From CBFDBF01 sp050287965 (GTDB lineage Bacteria; Pseudomonadota; Gammaproteobacteria; Chromatiales; Chromatiaceae), in NCBI GenBank assembly GCA_050287965.1, contig JBNKCX010000005.1:1-64000 (forward strand): 64,000 nucleotides of DNA, written 5' to 3'. Each line of letters opens with the position of its first letter. Within the stretch, counting starts at the first letter, position 1. Of this stretch, positions 17,548 to 25,030 are shown in pieces. The notes beneath the pieces are model-generated. The model made no database searches. It was not told where the DNA came from and saw only the letters and a list, made by a program, of their open reading frames with translations. Made by a program: the position numbers and the translations under genes.

Positions 17548-18288
17548 ATGTCGAATAAGAATTTTCTTTTAATATTTAGGGTGTTTCTGATCACGACCGT
17601 ACTGGTGTTGGCGGGATGCGCCTCCAGTGAAACCCGTGATCCGCGAGATCCCGTCGAGCCCTTCAACCGGGCGATGTATGAATTCAACGATACCCTGGAC
17701 AAGGTGCTGATCAAACCTCTGGCCAGGGGTTATCGGGCGATTCTTCCGGCACCTGCGGACAAAGGAATCACCAATTTCTTCAGCAACCTTGATGATGTGG
17801 GTTCCGCCATAAATAATCTTTTGCAGTTCAAATTGACCCGTGCCGCCTCTGATACCGGTCGGGTGCTGGTTAATTCCACGGTGGGTGTCCTTGGGTTCAT
17901 CGATGTGGCGAGCAATATGAATCTCGAGAAGTACGGGGAAGATTTCGGTCAGACCCTTGGTGCCTGGGGCGTGGGGCCCGGTCCCTATATCGTACTTCCG
18001 GTTCTTGGCCCGAGTGACGGTCGTGACACTGTCGGGCTGGTGGTTGATTGGTATACGGATCCTGTGACCTATGTGGATCCGGCCCGTTTGCGCTACGGTC
18101 TGATAGCGTTGCGCGGCATCGACAAGCGGGCGGATCTGCTGGGCGCGAGTCGCGTGGTGGAAGAGGCCGCCCTGGATGAGTATGAGTTCACCCGTGACGC
18201 ATATCTGCAGAAACGACGCAGCGATGTCTATGACGGCAATCCTCCCGGGGAAGAGTGGGAGGAGGGCGAGTGGGAGGAGCTGGAATAG
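17548..18288 (+). CDS. mlaA: Outer-membrane lipoprotein MlaA (VacJ)
   Basis: 246 aa. The signal has lipobox LAGC (lipidated Cys24). The mature part shows the MlaA signatures DPVEPFNRAMYEFND, FFSNLDDVGSAINNLLQ, NSTVGVLGFIDVAS, EDFGQTLGAWGVG and GPYIVLPVLGPSDGRDTVG. MlaA is the outer-membrane part of the Mla system, which removes misplaced phospholipids from the outer leaflet. The C-terminus is unusually acidic (EEWEEGEWEELE). The mlaBCDEF genes are not in the window. A strong hairpin follows the gene. Confidence 0.95.
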   Translation: MSNKNFLLIFRVFLITTVLVLAGCASSETRDPRDPVEPFNRAMYEFNDTLDKVLIKPLARGYRAILPAPADKGITNFFSNLDDVGSAINNLLQFKLTRAASDTGRVLVNSTVGVLGFIDVASNMNLEKYGEDFGQTLGAWGVGPGPYIVLPVLGPSDGRDTVGLVVDWYTDPVTYVDPARLRYGLIALRGIDKRADLLGASRVVEEAALDEYEFTRDAYLQKRRSDVYDGNPPGEEWEEGEWEELE

Positions 18289-18322
18289 CGCGGGTAATAC
18301 CGCATAACCCTCCGGACATTGC

Positions 18323-18350
18323 AGAAGAGCCCCTTGAAAGGGGCTCTTCT
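18323..18350 (+). terminator. Hairpin terminator after mlaA
   Basis: An 11-bp perfect stem (18323-18333 with 18340-18350) has a TTGAAA loop and lies 35 bp after the mlaA stop. Only a short T-run (CGTTTC) follows, so termination may be partial. Confidence 0.7.
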
Positions 18351-18444
18351 CGTTTCAGGACGAGGAGCTATTCCTGCGCCTGCTGTTTCATTATCCTATA
18401 TCGTTGAACAGGACCCATGGGGGAACAGGATTTGAGGTATCGGA

Positions 18445-19887
18445 ATGAGTGGTGAGGTGACTGGAAGCGGGGCGGCATTGGATGCCGACGTGGTTGTCCT
18501 CGGAGCGGGACCGGGGGGCTATACGGCCGCTTTTCGCGCGGCCGATCTGGGTCTGAAGACGGTGCTCGTGGAACGTTATGCCACCTTGGGTGGGGTTTGT
18601 CTCAATGTCGGATGTATTCCCTCCAAGGCGTTGCTGCATGCGGTCGCAACCGTCCGCGAGGCAGAAGCCATGGCGCGTATGGGTATTCGGTTTTCGCCTC
18701 CGGAGATAGATCTCGAACAACTGCGGGACGGCAAGGAGCAGGTGGTAAAGAAATTGACCACCGGTCTTGCTCTGTTGGCGAAGCAGAGGAAGGTCGAGGT
18801 GGTGCGGGGTTATGGACGGTTCGAAGGCCCCGGGAGGATTCTTGTGGACAGAGACGATGCACCGCTATCGCTCTCGTTCAAGCATGCGATTATCGCCTGC
18901 GGATCACGGCCCACCCGTATTCCCGGGCTGCCCTATGATGATCCGCGCCTGATCGATTCCACCGGAGCCCTGGCCCTCGAAGACGTCCCGGAACGATTTC
19001 TGATAATCGGCGGCGGCATCATCGGACTGGAGATGGCCGCGGTCTACAGTGTCCTGGGCTCCAAGATAGATGTGGTGGAGATGTTGCCCTCCTTGATTCC
19101 CGGTTGTGATCGTGATCTCGTGCGACCCCTGCAGAAACTGATTGGAAAACGTTACAACCGCATCATGCTTTCCACCAGGGTTTCGGGGATCGAGGTGCGG
19201 GATGCGGGGCTGGAGGTGTTTTTCGAGGGCGAAGGCGCGCCGGAATCCGCACTCTACGACAAGGTACTGGTGGCTGTGGGTCGCACCCCGAACGGCGGAT
19301 CGATTGATGCCGAGCGGGCGGGAGTGGAGGTCGATCAGCACGGATTCATAACAGTGGATGCCCGCCAAAGAACGAATGTTTCGCATATCTTCGCGGTCGG
19401 TGACGTGACCGGCGGACCGATGCTGGCCCACAAGGCATCCCACGAGGCCAGGATAGCGGCGGAAACCATCGCGGGTTTGGGGAGCGAGAGCGGTGAACGG
19501 GTGATCCCGTCGGTAGCCTATACGGAGCCGGAAGTGGCCTGGGCAGGTCTGACGGAGACGGCGGCGAAAGAGCGGGGGATCGCGTACGAAAAGGCCGCTT
19601 TTCCCTGGGCCGCCAGCGGTCGCGCCATGGGTATCGGTCACGAGGAGGGTATGACCAAACTGCTTCTTGATCCGGGCAGCAGAAGTATTCTCGGCGTGGG
19701 GATCGTGGGACATAACGCCGGGGAGTTGATCGGGGAAGCGGTACTGGCACTTGAAACGGGCATGACCGTGGGGCGGCTTGGCGGTTGTATACATCCCCAT
19801 CCGACGCTGAACGAAACGTTGCGTATGGCGGCGGAACTGGCGGAGGGTACCATTACCGACCTCATGCCGCCGCGCAGGAGAACATGA
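18445..19887 (+). CDS. lpdA: Dihydrolipoyl dehydrogenase (E3), orphan
   Basis: 480 aa. The FAD motif GAGPGGYTAAFRAADLG is at about 20; the redox disulfide is Cys52/Cys57 in GGVCLNVGCIPSKALLH; the NAD motif IIGGGIIGLEMAAVYSVLG is at about 190; TNVSHIFAVGDVTGGPMLAHKA binds FAD. The C-terminal catalytic His-Glu lies in HPHPTLNETL. The enzyme reoxidises dihydrolipoamide of pyruvate, 2-oxoglutarate or glycine-cleavage complexes. None of their E1, E2, P, T or H genes is adjacent. The protein starts with a short Ser/Gly/Ala lead, with no lipoyl domain. Confidence 0.93.
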   Translation: MSGEVTGSGAALDADVVVLGAGPGGYTAAFRAADLGLKTVLVERYATLGGVCLNVGCIPSKALLHAVATVREAEAMARMGIRFSPPEIDLEQLRDGKEQVVKKLTTGLALLAKQRKVEVVRGYGRFEGPGRILVDRDDAPLSLSFKHAIIACGSRPTRIPGLPYDDPRLIDSTGALALEDVPERFLIIGGGIIGLEMAAVYSVLGSKIDVVEMLPSLIPGCDRDLVRPLQKLIGKRYNRIMLSTRVSGIEVRDAGLEVFFEGEGAPESALYDKVLVAVGRTPNGGSIDAERAGVEVDQHGFITVDARQRTNVSHIFAVGDVTGGPMLAHKASHEARIAAETIAGLGSESGERVIPSVAYTEPEVAWAGLTETAAKERGIAYEKAAFPWAASGRAMGIGHEEGMTKLLLDPGSRSILGVGIVGHNAGELIGEAVLALETGMTVGRLGGCIHPHPTLNETLRMAAELAEGTITDLMPPRRRT

Positions 19888-20056
19888 GAGATTGCTGTTT
19901 TTTGTGCTGACCCACAACTTCCTCTCTGGATATGGGTTAACCTTTCTCTGTTTTTGCCGCTAACAGCGAAGGAATCCGTGATGAATTAGCTGTTTCGGAC
20001 GGAAACCGCCCCCTTGAGGGAGCCGCATAAAGTCAGTAACGCAAAAGGGAAAAGAT

Positions 20057-21700
20057 ATGACGCAAGCATCGACCACCCTTATCGGACGGATCATAGAGGT
20101 TCGTGAAAACGGTCTTAAGGCTGAATTGACGGTGGACCATTCCGATGGTTTCCCTACGCTCACCTTGGGGAAAGAGGAACTGCTTGTTGGACAGGTGGGC
20201 ACCTATCTCCGCATAGAGCAGAAGGGCATAAAGGTGATCGGGCTGGTGGCGCAGGCCGCTGAAGAGGCAAGTTCCAGAAAAGGTGTGATTTCTCTGATAC
20301 CGGTGGGTGAGCTTTCCAAGGAGGGGACTTTTTCCCGCGGCATAAGCCGTTATCCGACTCCGGGGGCCGAGGTGCACCTGATGGGGAGTGCCGATATCGG
20401 TGTAATGTTCGAACGCTATCGGGCTATGGGTTTTGATCTGGGGCATATGCCGTCCTACCCGGCGATGCGTGTCTACCTCGATCCGGCGGTTATGTTCGGG
20501 CGCCATCTGGCCATTCTCGGGCAGTCCGGTTCCGGTAAGTCCTGGGGTGTGACCTCCTTGATCCAGAAGGCGGTGTCCATCATGCCTAAGGCCCATATCA
20601 TCGTGCTCGACCTGCACGGGGAGTATGTCTGGACGGATAATAACGGGGCAAGACACACCGCTTTCGATAAGAAGATTGTTCAGTCCATCGATGCCCGGGA
20701 GCTGGAAATCCCCTACTGGCTTCTCACCTATGGCGAACTGGTGGATCTGTTGATCGACCGCTCCGATGAAAATGCCACGATTCAAATGGCGTTTCTGCGC
20801 GAGGTGGTATACAACCTGCGTAAAAAGGCCAATAAGGATATTGATCCGGAAAAGGTATCCATCGATTCCCCGATCTATTTTCCTCTGGCCGAACTTTATC
20901 ACCATTTTAAACGAGCCAACGAACAGACTACCGACTTCGGTAAGGTGAAGGGCCCCCTGTTTGGGCAGTTCGACGAATTCCTGATCAAGCTGCAGAGTCG
21001 TCTCAATGACGTGCGTTACAATTTCCTGTTCAAACCCAAACGGCGTAACTCCTCGGAGACGCTGGCGGATCTGTTGCGCGAATTCGTCGGCCTGAAGGAG
21101 CACAAATATCAGGTGACCGTGATCGATTTCAGCTCGGTGCCGTTCGATGTGCGTCCCACCGTATCGGCGCAGATCGGGCGACTGGCATTTGAGTTCAACT
21201 ACTGGAACCCTCACTCACGGCAATTTCCCATCCTGCTGGTCTGCGAGGAAGCGCACGCCTACATCCCCCGCGCCGGCGGAACCGGCTACGAGGGTACCCG
21301 CAAGTCCATGGAGCGAATCGCCAAGGAGGGGAGAAAGTACGGTGTCGGATTGGCGGTGGTGAGCCAGCGTCCCCATGAACTGTCGGAGACGGTCCTCTCT
21401 CAATGCGGCAGTTTTCTCTGTTTTCGTGTTACCAACCCGGACGACCAACAATACATCCGCGATCTTGTTCCGGACTCCGAGGGGGACCTGGTGGACATCC
21501 TTTCCTCTCTTGCCCGGGGTGAAGCGGTCGCCCTTGGCGAGGCCTCTCCCGTTCTGACCCGTTTCCAGATGCGGGCACCGAACCCGCCGCCCAACAGTAA
21601 CGATGTGGATTTCTACACCCAGTGGCGCGAGGGTCCGGATGACCTGAACGTAAACGATATCGTGGACCGCTGGCAGCGGCAGGGCAGGAAAACCAGGTAG
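20057..21700 (+). CDS. HerA-type DNA-pump ATPase (DUF87), stand-alone
   Basis: 547 aa. An N-terminal HAS-barrel-like region (residues 5-80, LIGRIIEVRENGLKAELTV) precedes the HerA/FtsK-type ATPase core. Walker A is GQSGSGKSWG near 155; the Walker B-like strand is ILLVCEEAHAYIPRAGG near 395; a sensor/arginine region is GRKYGVGLAVVSQRPHELSETVLSQCG. Members form hexamers that translocate DNA. In archaea HerA works with NurA in end resection; in bacteria relatives appear with SIR2 or nuclease partners in defence systems. No nuclease or SIR2 gene is adjacent, so the role is open. The start is supported by AAGGGA. The gene is followed at once by a heptamer-repeat element. Confidence 0.85.
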   Translation: MTQASTTLIGRIIEVRENGLKAELTVDHSDGFPTLTLGKEELLVGQVGTYLRIEQKGIKVIGLVAQAAEEASSRKGVISLIPVGELSKEGTFSRGISRYPTPGAEVHLMGSADIGVMFERYRAMGFDLGHMPSYPAMRVYLDPAVMFGRHLAILGQSGSGKSWGVTSLIQKAVSIMPKAHIIVLDLHGEYVWTDNNGARHTAFDKKIVQSIDARELEIPYWLLTYGELVDLLIDRSDENATIQMAFLREVVYNLRKKANKDIDPEKVSIDSPIYFPLAELYHHFKRANEQTTDFGKVKGPLFGQFDEFLIKLQSRLNDVRYNFLFKPKRRNSSETLADLLREFVGLKEHKYQVTVIDFSSVPFDVRPTVSAQIGRLAFEFNYWNPHSRQFPILLVCEEAHAYIPRAGGTGYEGTRKSMERIAKEGRKYGVGLAVVSQRPHELSETVLSQCGSFLCFRVTNPDDQQYIRDLVPDSEGDLVDILSSLARGEAVALGEASPVLTRFQMRAPNPPPNSNDVDFYTQWREGPDDLNVNDIVDRWQRQGRKTR

Positions 21701-21826
21701 TTGGAAGTTAGAGGTAGGAAGTTAGAAGTAAGTAGTTGGTAGTGGCCGGGGACAGTCGCGGAGCGCCACTTCCTACCTCTAACTTCCTACTTCTAACTTC
21801 TGACTACTAACTTCAAACTACCAACT
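21699..21826. repeat. Heptamer-repeat palindrome, copy 1
   Basis: The left arm 21699-21745 is a run of 7-bp units such as AAGTTAG, AGGTAGG and TAGTTGG. The right arm 21767-21826 is the inverse (CTAACTT, CCTACCT, CCAACTT units). A 20-bp GC-rich centre lies between them. The element begins on the herA stop codon and ends just before the argG promoter. It could fold as a long hairpin and serve as a herA terminator. A relative lies at 23660. Confidence 0.8.
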
Positions 21827-21843
21827 TCATCCCCCATCTGCGC

Positions 21844-21849
21844 TATAAT
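21844..21849 (+). promoter_or_regulatory. argG promoter -10 element
   Basis: A consensus TATAAT lies 60 bp before argG. The -35 position (about 21821-21826) falls in the heptamer repeat and matches poorly, so an activator or a repeat-derived weak -35 may be used. No clear ARG box was recognised. Confidence 0.5.
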
Positions 21850-21866
21850 GCCCCGTTTTTACGCTA

Positions 21867-21894
21867 CGGGTCCGCTTTTGCGCGGGCCGTTTTT
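21867..21894 (+). promoter_or_regulatory. Terminator-like hairpin in the argG leader
   Basis: The stem of CGG plus TCCGC (one bulged G) pairs with GCGGG plus CCG, leaving a 6-base loop, and is followed at once by five T (21890-21894). It starts about 18 bp after the TATAAT box and ends just before the GGGAG ribosome site of argG. This is the layout of an intrinsic terminator or attenuator in a very short leader. Confidence 0.5.
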
Positions 21895-21908
21895 CGGGAG
21901 TTAACCTC

Positions 21909-23147
21909 ATGTCTGAGTCCGGTGTTAAAAAGGTGGTTCTGGCCTATTCAGGCGGCCTGGACACCTCCATTATCCTCAAGTGGTTGCGGGAGACCTATCA
22001 CTGCGAAGTGGTCACCTTTACCGCCGATATCGGTCAGGGCGAGGAACTGGAACCTGCTCGGGCCAAGGCCGAGGCCATGGGGGTCAAGGAGATCTATATC
22101 GATGATCTGCGGGAGGAGTTCGTCCGGGATTACGTCTTCCCCATGTTCCGGGCTAACGCGGTTTATGAAGGGGAGTACCTGCTCGGCACCTCCATAGCCC
22201 GTCCCCTGATCGCCAGGCGCCTGGTGGAGATCGCCAACGAAACCGGTGCGGATGCCATTTCCCACGGTGCCACCGGCAAGGGCAATGACCAGGTGCGTTT
22301 CGAGCTGGGCGCCTATGCACTGAAGCCCGGGGTGCGCATTATCGCCCCTTGGCGCGAGTGGGATCTGCTCTCCCGGGAAAAATTGATGAAATACGCGGAA
22401 GAACACGACATACCGGTGGACTTCACCAAGAAGGGCAAAAAATCACCCTACTCGATGGACGCCAACCTGCTGCATATCTCCTACGAGGGTGACATCCTCG
22501 AGGATCCCTGGGCCGAACCGGAAAAGGATATGTGGCGCTGGACCGTCTCTCCGGAAGAGGCGCCGGACACGCCGACCTACATCGAATTGACCTACGAACA
22601 GGGCGATATCGTGGCTATTGACGGAGAACGTATGAGTCCCGCCACCGTGCTGGCTACCCTCAACAGGTTGGGCGGACAGAACGGTATTGGCCGCAGTGAT
22701 ATTGTGGAGAACCGTTATGTGGGTATGAAGTCCCGGGGCTGTTACGAAACCCCCGGCGGCACCATCATGCTCAAGGGCCATCGCGCCGTGGAGTCCCTGA
22801 CCCTGGACCGGGAAGCGGCCCATCTGAAGGATGAATTGATGCCGCGCTATGCCGAGCTGGTCTACAACGGCTACTGGTGGAGTCCGGAACGGGAGATGAT
22901 GCAGGCGGCCATCGACCAGACCCAGCAGGTGGTCAACGGTGTGGTGCGCCTTAAGCTCTATAAGGGCAATGTCATAGTGGTGGGCCGCAAGTCCGATAGC
23001 GACAGTCTGTTCGACGAATCCATCGTCACCTTCGAGGACGATGCCGGGGCGTACAACCAGGCGGATGCCGAGGGTTTCATCAAGCTTAACGCCCTGCGCC
23101 TGCGGGTCGCCGCCCGGCGTCGCGGCAGGCTGGAGGGCAAGGACTAG
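21909..23147 (+). CDS. argG: Argininosuccinate synthase
   Basis: 412 aa. It joins citrulline and aspartate with ATP in arginine synthesis. The ATP-pyrophosphatase motif is AYSGGLDTSIILKWL at residues 12-26. Other signatures are TADIGQGEELEPARAKAEAMG, YLLGTSIARPLIA, SHGATGKGNDQVRFELG, KKGKKSPYSMDANLLHISYEG and KSRGCYETPGGTIML. The start ATG has GGGAG 8 bases upstream. Its leader contains a terminator-like hairpin. The next gene begins 13 bp after its stop. Confidence 0.98.
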   Translation: MSESGVKKVVLAYSGGLDTSIILKWLRETYHCEVVTFTADIGQGEELEPARAKAEAMGVKEIYIDDLREEFVRDYVFPMFRANAVYEGEYLLGTSIARPLIARRLVEIANETGADAISHGATGKGNDQVRFELGAYALKPGVRIIAPWREWDLLSREKLMKYAEEHDIPVDFTKKGKKSPYSMDANLLHISYEGDILEDPWAEPEKDMWRWTVSPEEAPDTPTYIELTYEQGDIVAIDGERMSPATVLATLNRLGGQNGIGRSDIVENRYVGMKSRGCYETPGGTIMLKGHRAVESLTLDREAAHLKDELMPRYAELVYNGYWWSPEREMMQAAIDQTQQVVNGVVRLKLYKGNVIVVGRKSDSDSLFDESIVTFEDDAGAYNQADAEGFIKLNALRLRVAARRRGRLEGKD

Positions 23148-23160
23148 AAGCGGGATACCC

Positions 23161-23679
23161 GTGCCGCGCCGTCTCCGTATCGGGGTCAGCAGTTGTCTGC
23201 TCGGCCGACCGGTCCGCTACGACGGGGGCCACAAGCGGGACGCCTTCATCTGCGAAATCCTTGAGCGTCACTTCGATCTGGTGGCGGTGTGTCCGGAATC
23301 GGATGCTGGATTGGGGGTCCCCCGGCCGCCGGTGAATCTTGTGGGCGACCCGGAACGTCCGCGGGCCTTGGGGCGGGATGACCCCACCCTGGATGTGACC
23401 GAGCGGCTTGAATCCTATGCGCAACAGGTGGTGCCGCGTCTCGACACCCTTTCCGGGTTCATCTGTAAAGCCCGTTCTCCGAGCTGCGCCCTGGGTACCG
23501 TGCCTATCTATGACCCCGAAGGTCATCGGCCCCTATGGGCGGGTAACGGTATCTTTATCCATATTCTGCAGATGAACTACCCGGATCTGCCGCTGGCGGA
23601 CGAATCGGACATCGCGGATCCGGAGCGGTGTGAACGGTTTCTGGAAGAGGTGTTGGAGTATGAAGTTGGAAGTTTGTAG
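23161..23679 (+). CDS. DUF523 family protein
   Basis: 172 aa from the GTG at 23161, just after argG. The open frame extends back into argG, but family similarity begins at RLRIGVSSCLLGRPVRYDGGHKRD. Conserved segments are VAVCPESDAGLGVPRPPVNLV, SGFICKARSPSCALGTVPIYD and GNGIFIHILQMNYPDLPLADE. Four Cys are typical (SSC, VCP, ICK and SCA). The family's function is unknown; in other bacteria it is often fused to a DUF1722 (YbgA-like) domain, which is absent here. The last five codons (EVGSL) and the stop are encoded by the heptamer-repeat element. Confidence 0.85.
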   Translation: MPRRLRIGVSSCLLGRPVRYDGGHKRDAFICEILERHFDLVAVCPESDAGLGVPRPPVNLVGDPERPRALGRDDPTLDVTERLESYAQQVVPRLDTLSGFICKARSPSCALGTVPIYDPEGHRPLWAGNGIFIHILQMNYPDLPLADESDIADPERCERFLEEVLEYEVGSL

Positions 23680-23790
23680 TTATCAGTTATCAGTTATCAG
23701 TAGGGAGGGCTGCGCCCGCCGTATTCTTTCCAACTTCCAACTTCCAACTTCTAACTACCAACTACTAACTACCAACTACTAACTTCTAAC
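23660..23790. repeat. Heptamer-repeat palindrome, copy 2, overlapping two gene ends
   Basis: The left arm 23660-23701 has units such as GAAGTTG, GAAGTTT, GTAGTTA and TCAGTTA repeated three times. The right arm 23729-23790 has inverse units (CCAACTT three times, CTAACTA, CCAACTA). The centre contains a short GC hairpin (GGGC TGC GCCC). The left arm encodes the last residues and stop of DUF523; the right arm encodes the last residues and stop of hemH on the other strand. Confidence 0.85.
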
Positions 23791-24792
23791 CGTCCCGAGC
23801 ACCAGGTCCGCCAAGGCCTTGATATGGGCCGGATCATCATTCAGCGCGGGAATGTAGCGGAACTCCCCCCCCCCTGCGTTCAGGAAGCGGTCCCGGTTTT
23901 CTACCGCAATCTCCTCCAGGGTCTCCAGGCAATCGGCGGCGAAGCCGGGGCAGATTACGTGGACCGCGCCGGCACCTTCTTCTCCCCAGTGTCGGAGGGT
24001 CTCGTCGGTATAGGGCTGTACCCACTCCTTGCGGCCGAATCGGGATTGAAACGAAGATGTCCATCGGGTTTTCTCCAGCCCCAGCTTCTCCGCCAGCAGG
24101 CGGCCCGTGGTGCGGCATTGCTCCGGATAGGGGTCGCCCTTGTCCGAGTATTCTTTGGGAATTCCGTGGAAAGAGATCAGCAGCCGTTCCGGCTCCCCCT
24201 CTCGGGACCAGAAGCGGCGTACCGAATCGGCCAGCGCCTCTATATAGGCGGGGTTGTCGTGATAGTGGTTGATCAGATGCAGTTCCGGTATCCACCGCCA
24301 TCGCCGCAGGGTTTCCGTAACGGCGTCGAAGGAGGAGGCGGTGGTGGTAGCCGAGTACTGCGGATAAAGGGGCAGTATTACAACGCGCCGGGCGTTGGCC
24401 TGACGCAGCCGTTCCAGGCCGGAAGCCACCGAGGGGTTTCCATAACGCATGACCGGTACAACCTGGAACAGGCCGGCTGAACGGGTGTCCAGTTCCGCCT
24501 GCAGCCCGGCGGCCTGAAGACGGGAGATATGGAGCAGCGGCGAGCCTGTCTCGGTCCAGATCTTGCGGTAGGCCTGCGCCGAGCGTTGCGGCCGGGTGCG
24601 GAGGATAATCCCGTGCAGAATGATCTTCCATAACAGACGCGGCGCTTCCACCACCCGCGGGTCGCTGAGAAACTGGGCGAGATAACGGCGTACGTCTCCG
24701 GTTTCGGGAGAATCCGGCGTCCCGAGATTCACCAGCAGGATGCCGATTTTCTCGCTGTCGGAATCGTCGGGGACGGGGCCGTGGTATCTCAT
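23779..24792 (-). CDS. hemH: Ferrochelatase
   Basis: 337 aa. It inserts Fe2+ into protoporphyrin IX, the last step of protoheme synthesis, at the inner membrane. Signatures are IGILLVNLGTPDSPETGDVRRYLAQFLSDPRVVE at the start, PVMRYGNPSVASGL, LPLYPQYSATTTASSFDAV and LLISFHGIPKEYSDKGDPYP, which holds the active-site His. Also present are SRFGRKEWVQPYTDETL and VICPGFAADCLETLEEI. The final residues (TVRS) and stop codon fall in a heptamer-repeat element shared with the convergent DUF523 gene. Confidence 0.97.
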   Translation of the reverse strand: MRYHGPVPDDSDSEKIGILLVNLGTPDSPETGDVRRYLAQFLSDPRVVEAPRLLWKIILHGIILRTRPQRSAQAYRKIWTETGSPLLHISRLQAAGLQAELDTRSAGLFQVVPVMRYGNPSVASGLERLRQANARRVVILPLYPQYSATTTASSFDAVTETLRRWRWIPELHLINHYHDNPAYIEALADSVRRFWSREGEPERLLISFHGIPKEYSDKGDPYPEQCRTTGRLLAEKLGLEKTRWTSSFQSRFGRKEWVQPYTDETLRHWGEEGAGAVHVICPGFAADCLETLEEIAVENRDRFLNAGGGEFRYIPALNDDPAHIKALADLVLGTVRS

Positions 24793-25030
24793 GCGTTTGT
24801 ATGATAACGGGTTTGTGGTGATTCAGCGTAAGTCGGGAGTGTAACTCAATAGGGACGGGTTGCGCCCCTGTTTCCTCCCAGGAAGGTGAAAAGCACGAAT
24901 TTTCCGGGGTATTGACGGGGCCGAAGAATTGATTTCCCGGATACCCGGCACAAGATACTACCAATAGAAGCCGGAATGATTGCCACGTACCCTGTTGTCT
25001 ATCTCCTTGTTCGAGGATCAGGAAAGCCCT

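Noticed and set aside
20057..21700. HerA gene as part of a SIR2-HerA or nuclease-HerA antiphage system
   Set aside because: Neither flank encodes SIR2, NurA or any nuclease; the neighbours are lpdA and argG.
21699..23790. CRISPR-like arrays
   Set aside because: The short repeats are contiguous 7-bp units without unique spacers, arranged as inverted arms.
24872..24884. TTCCT-CCC-AGGAA inverted repeat as a CueR operator for copA
   Set aside because: It does not fit the CueR consensus, lies about 150 bp upstream of the start, and is not placed between a recognisable -35 and -10.
24980..25030. N-terminal extension of CopA from a TTG
   Set aside because: The GTG at 25031 has a better ribosome site, and the extra residues have no family counterpart.
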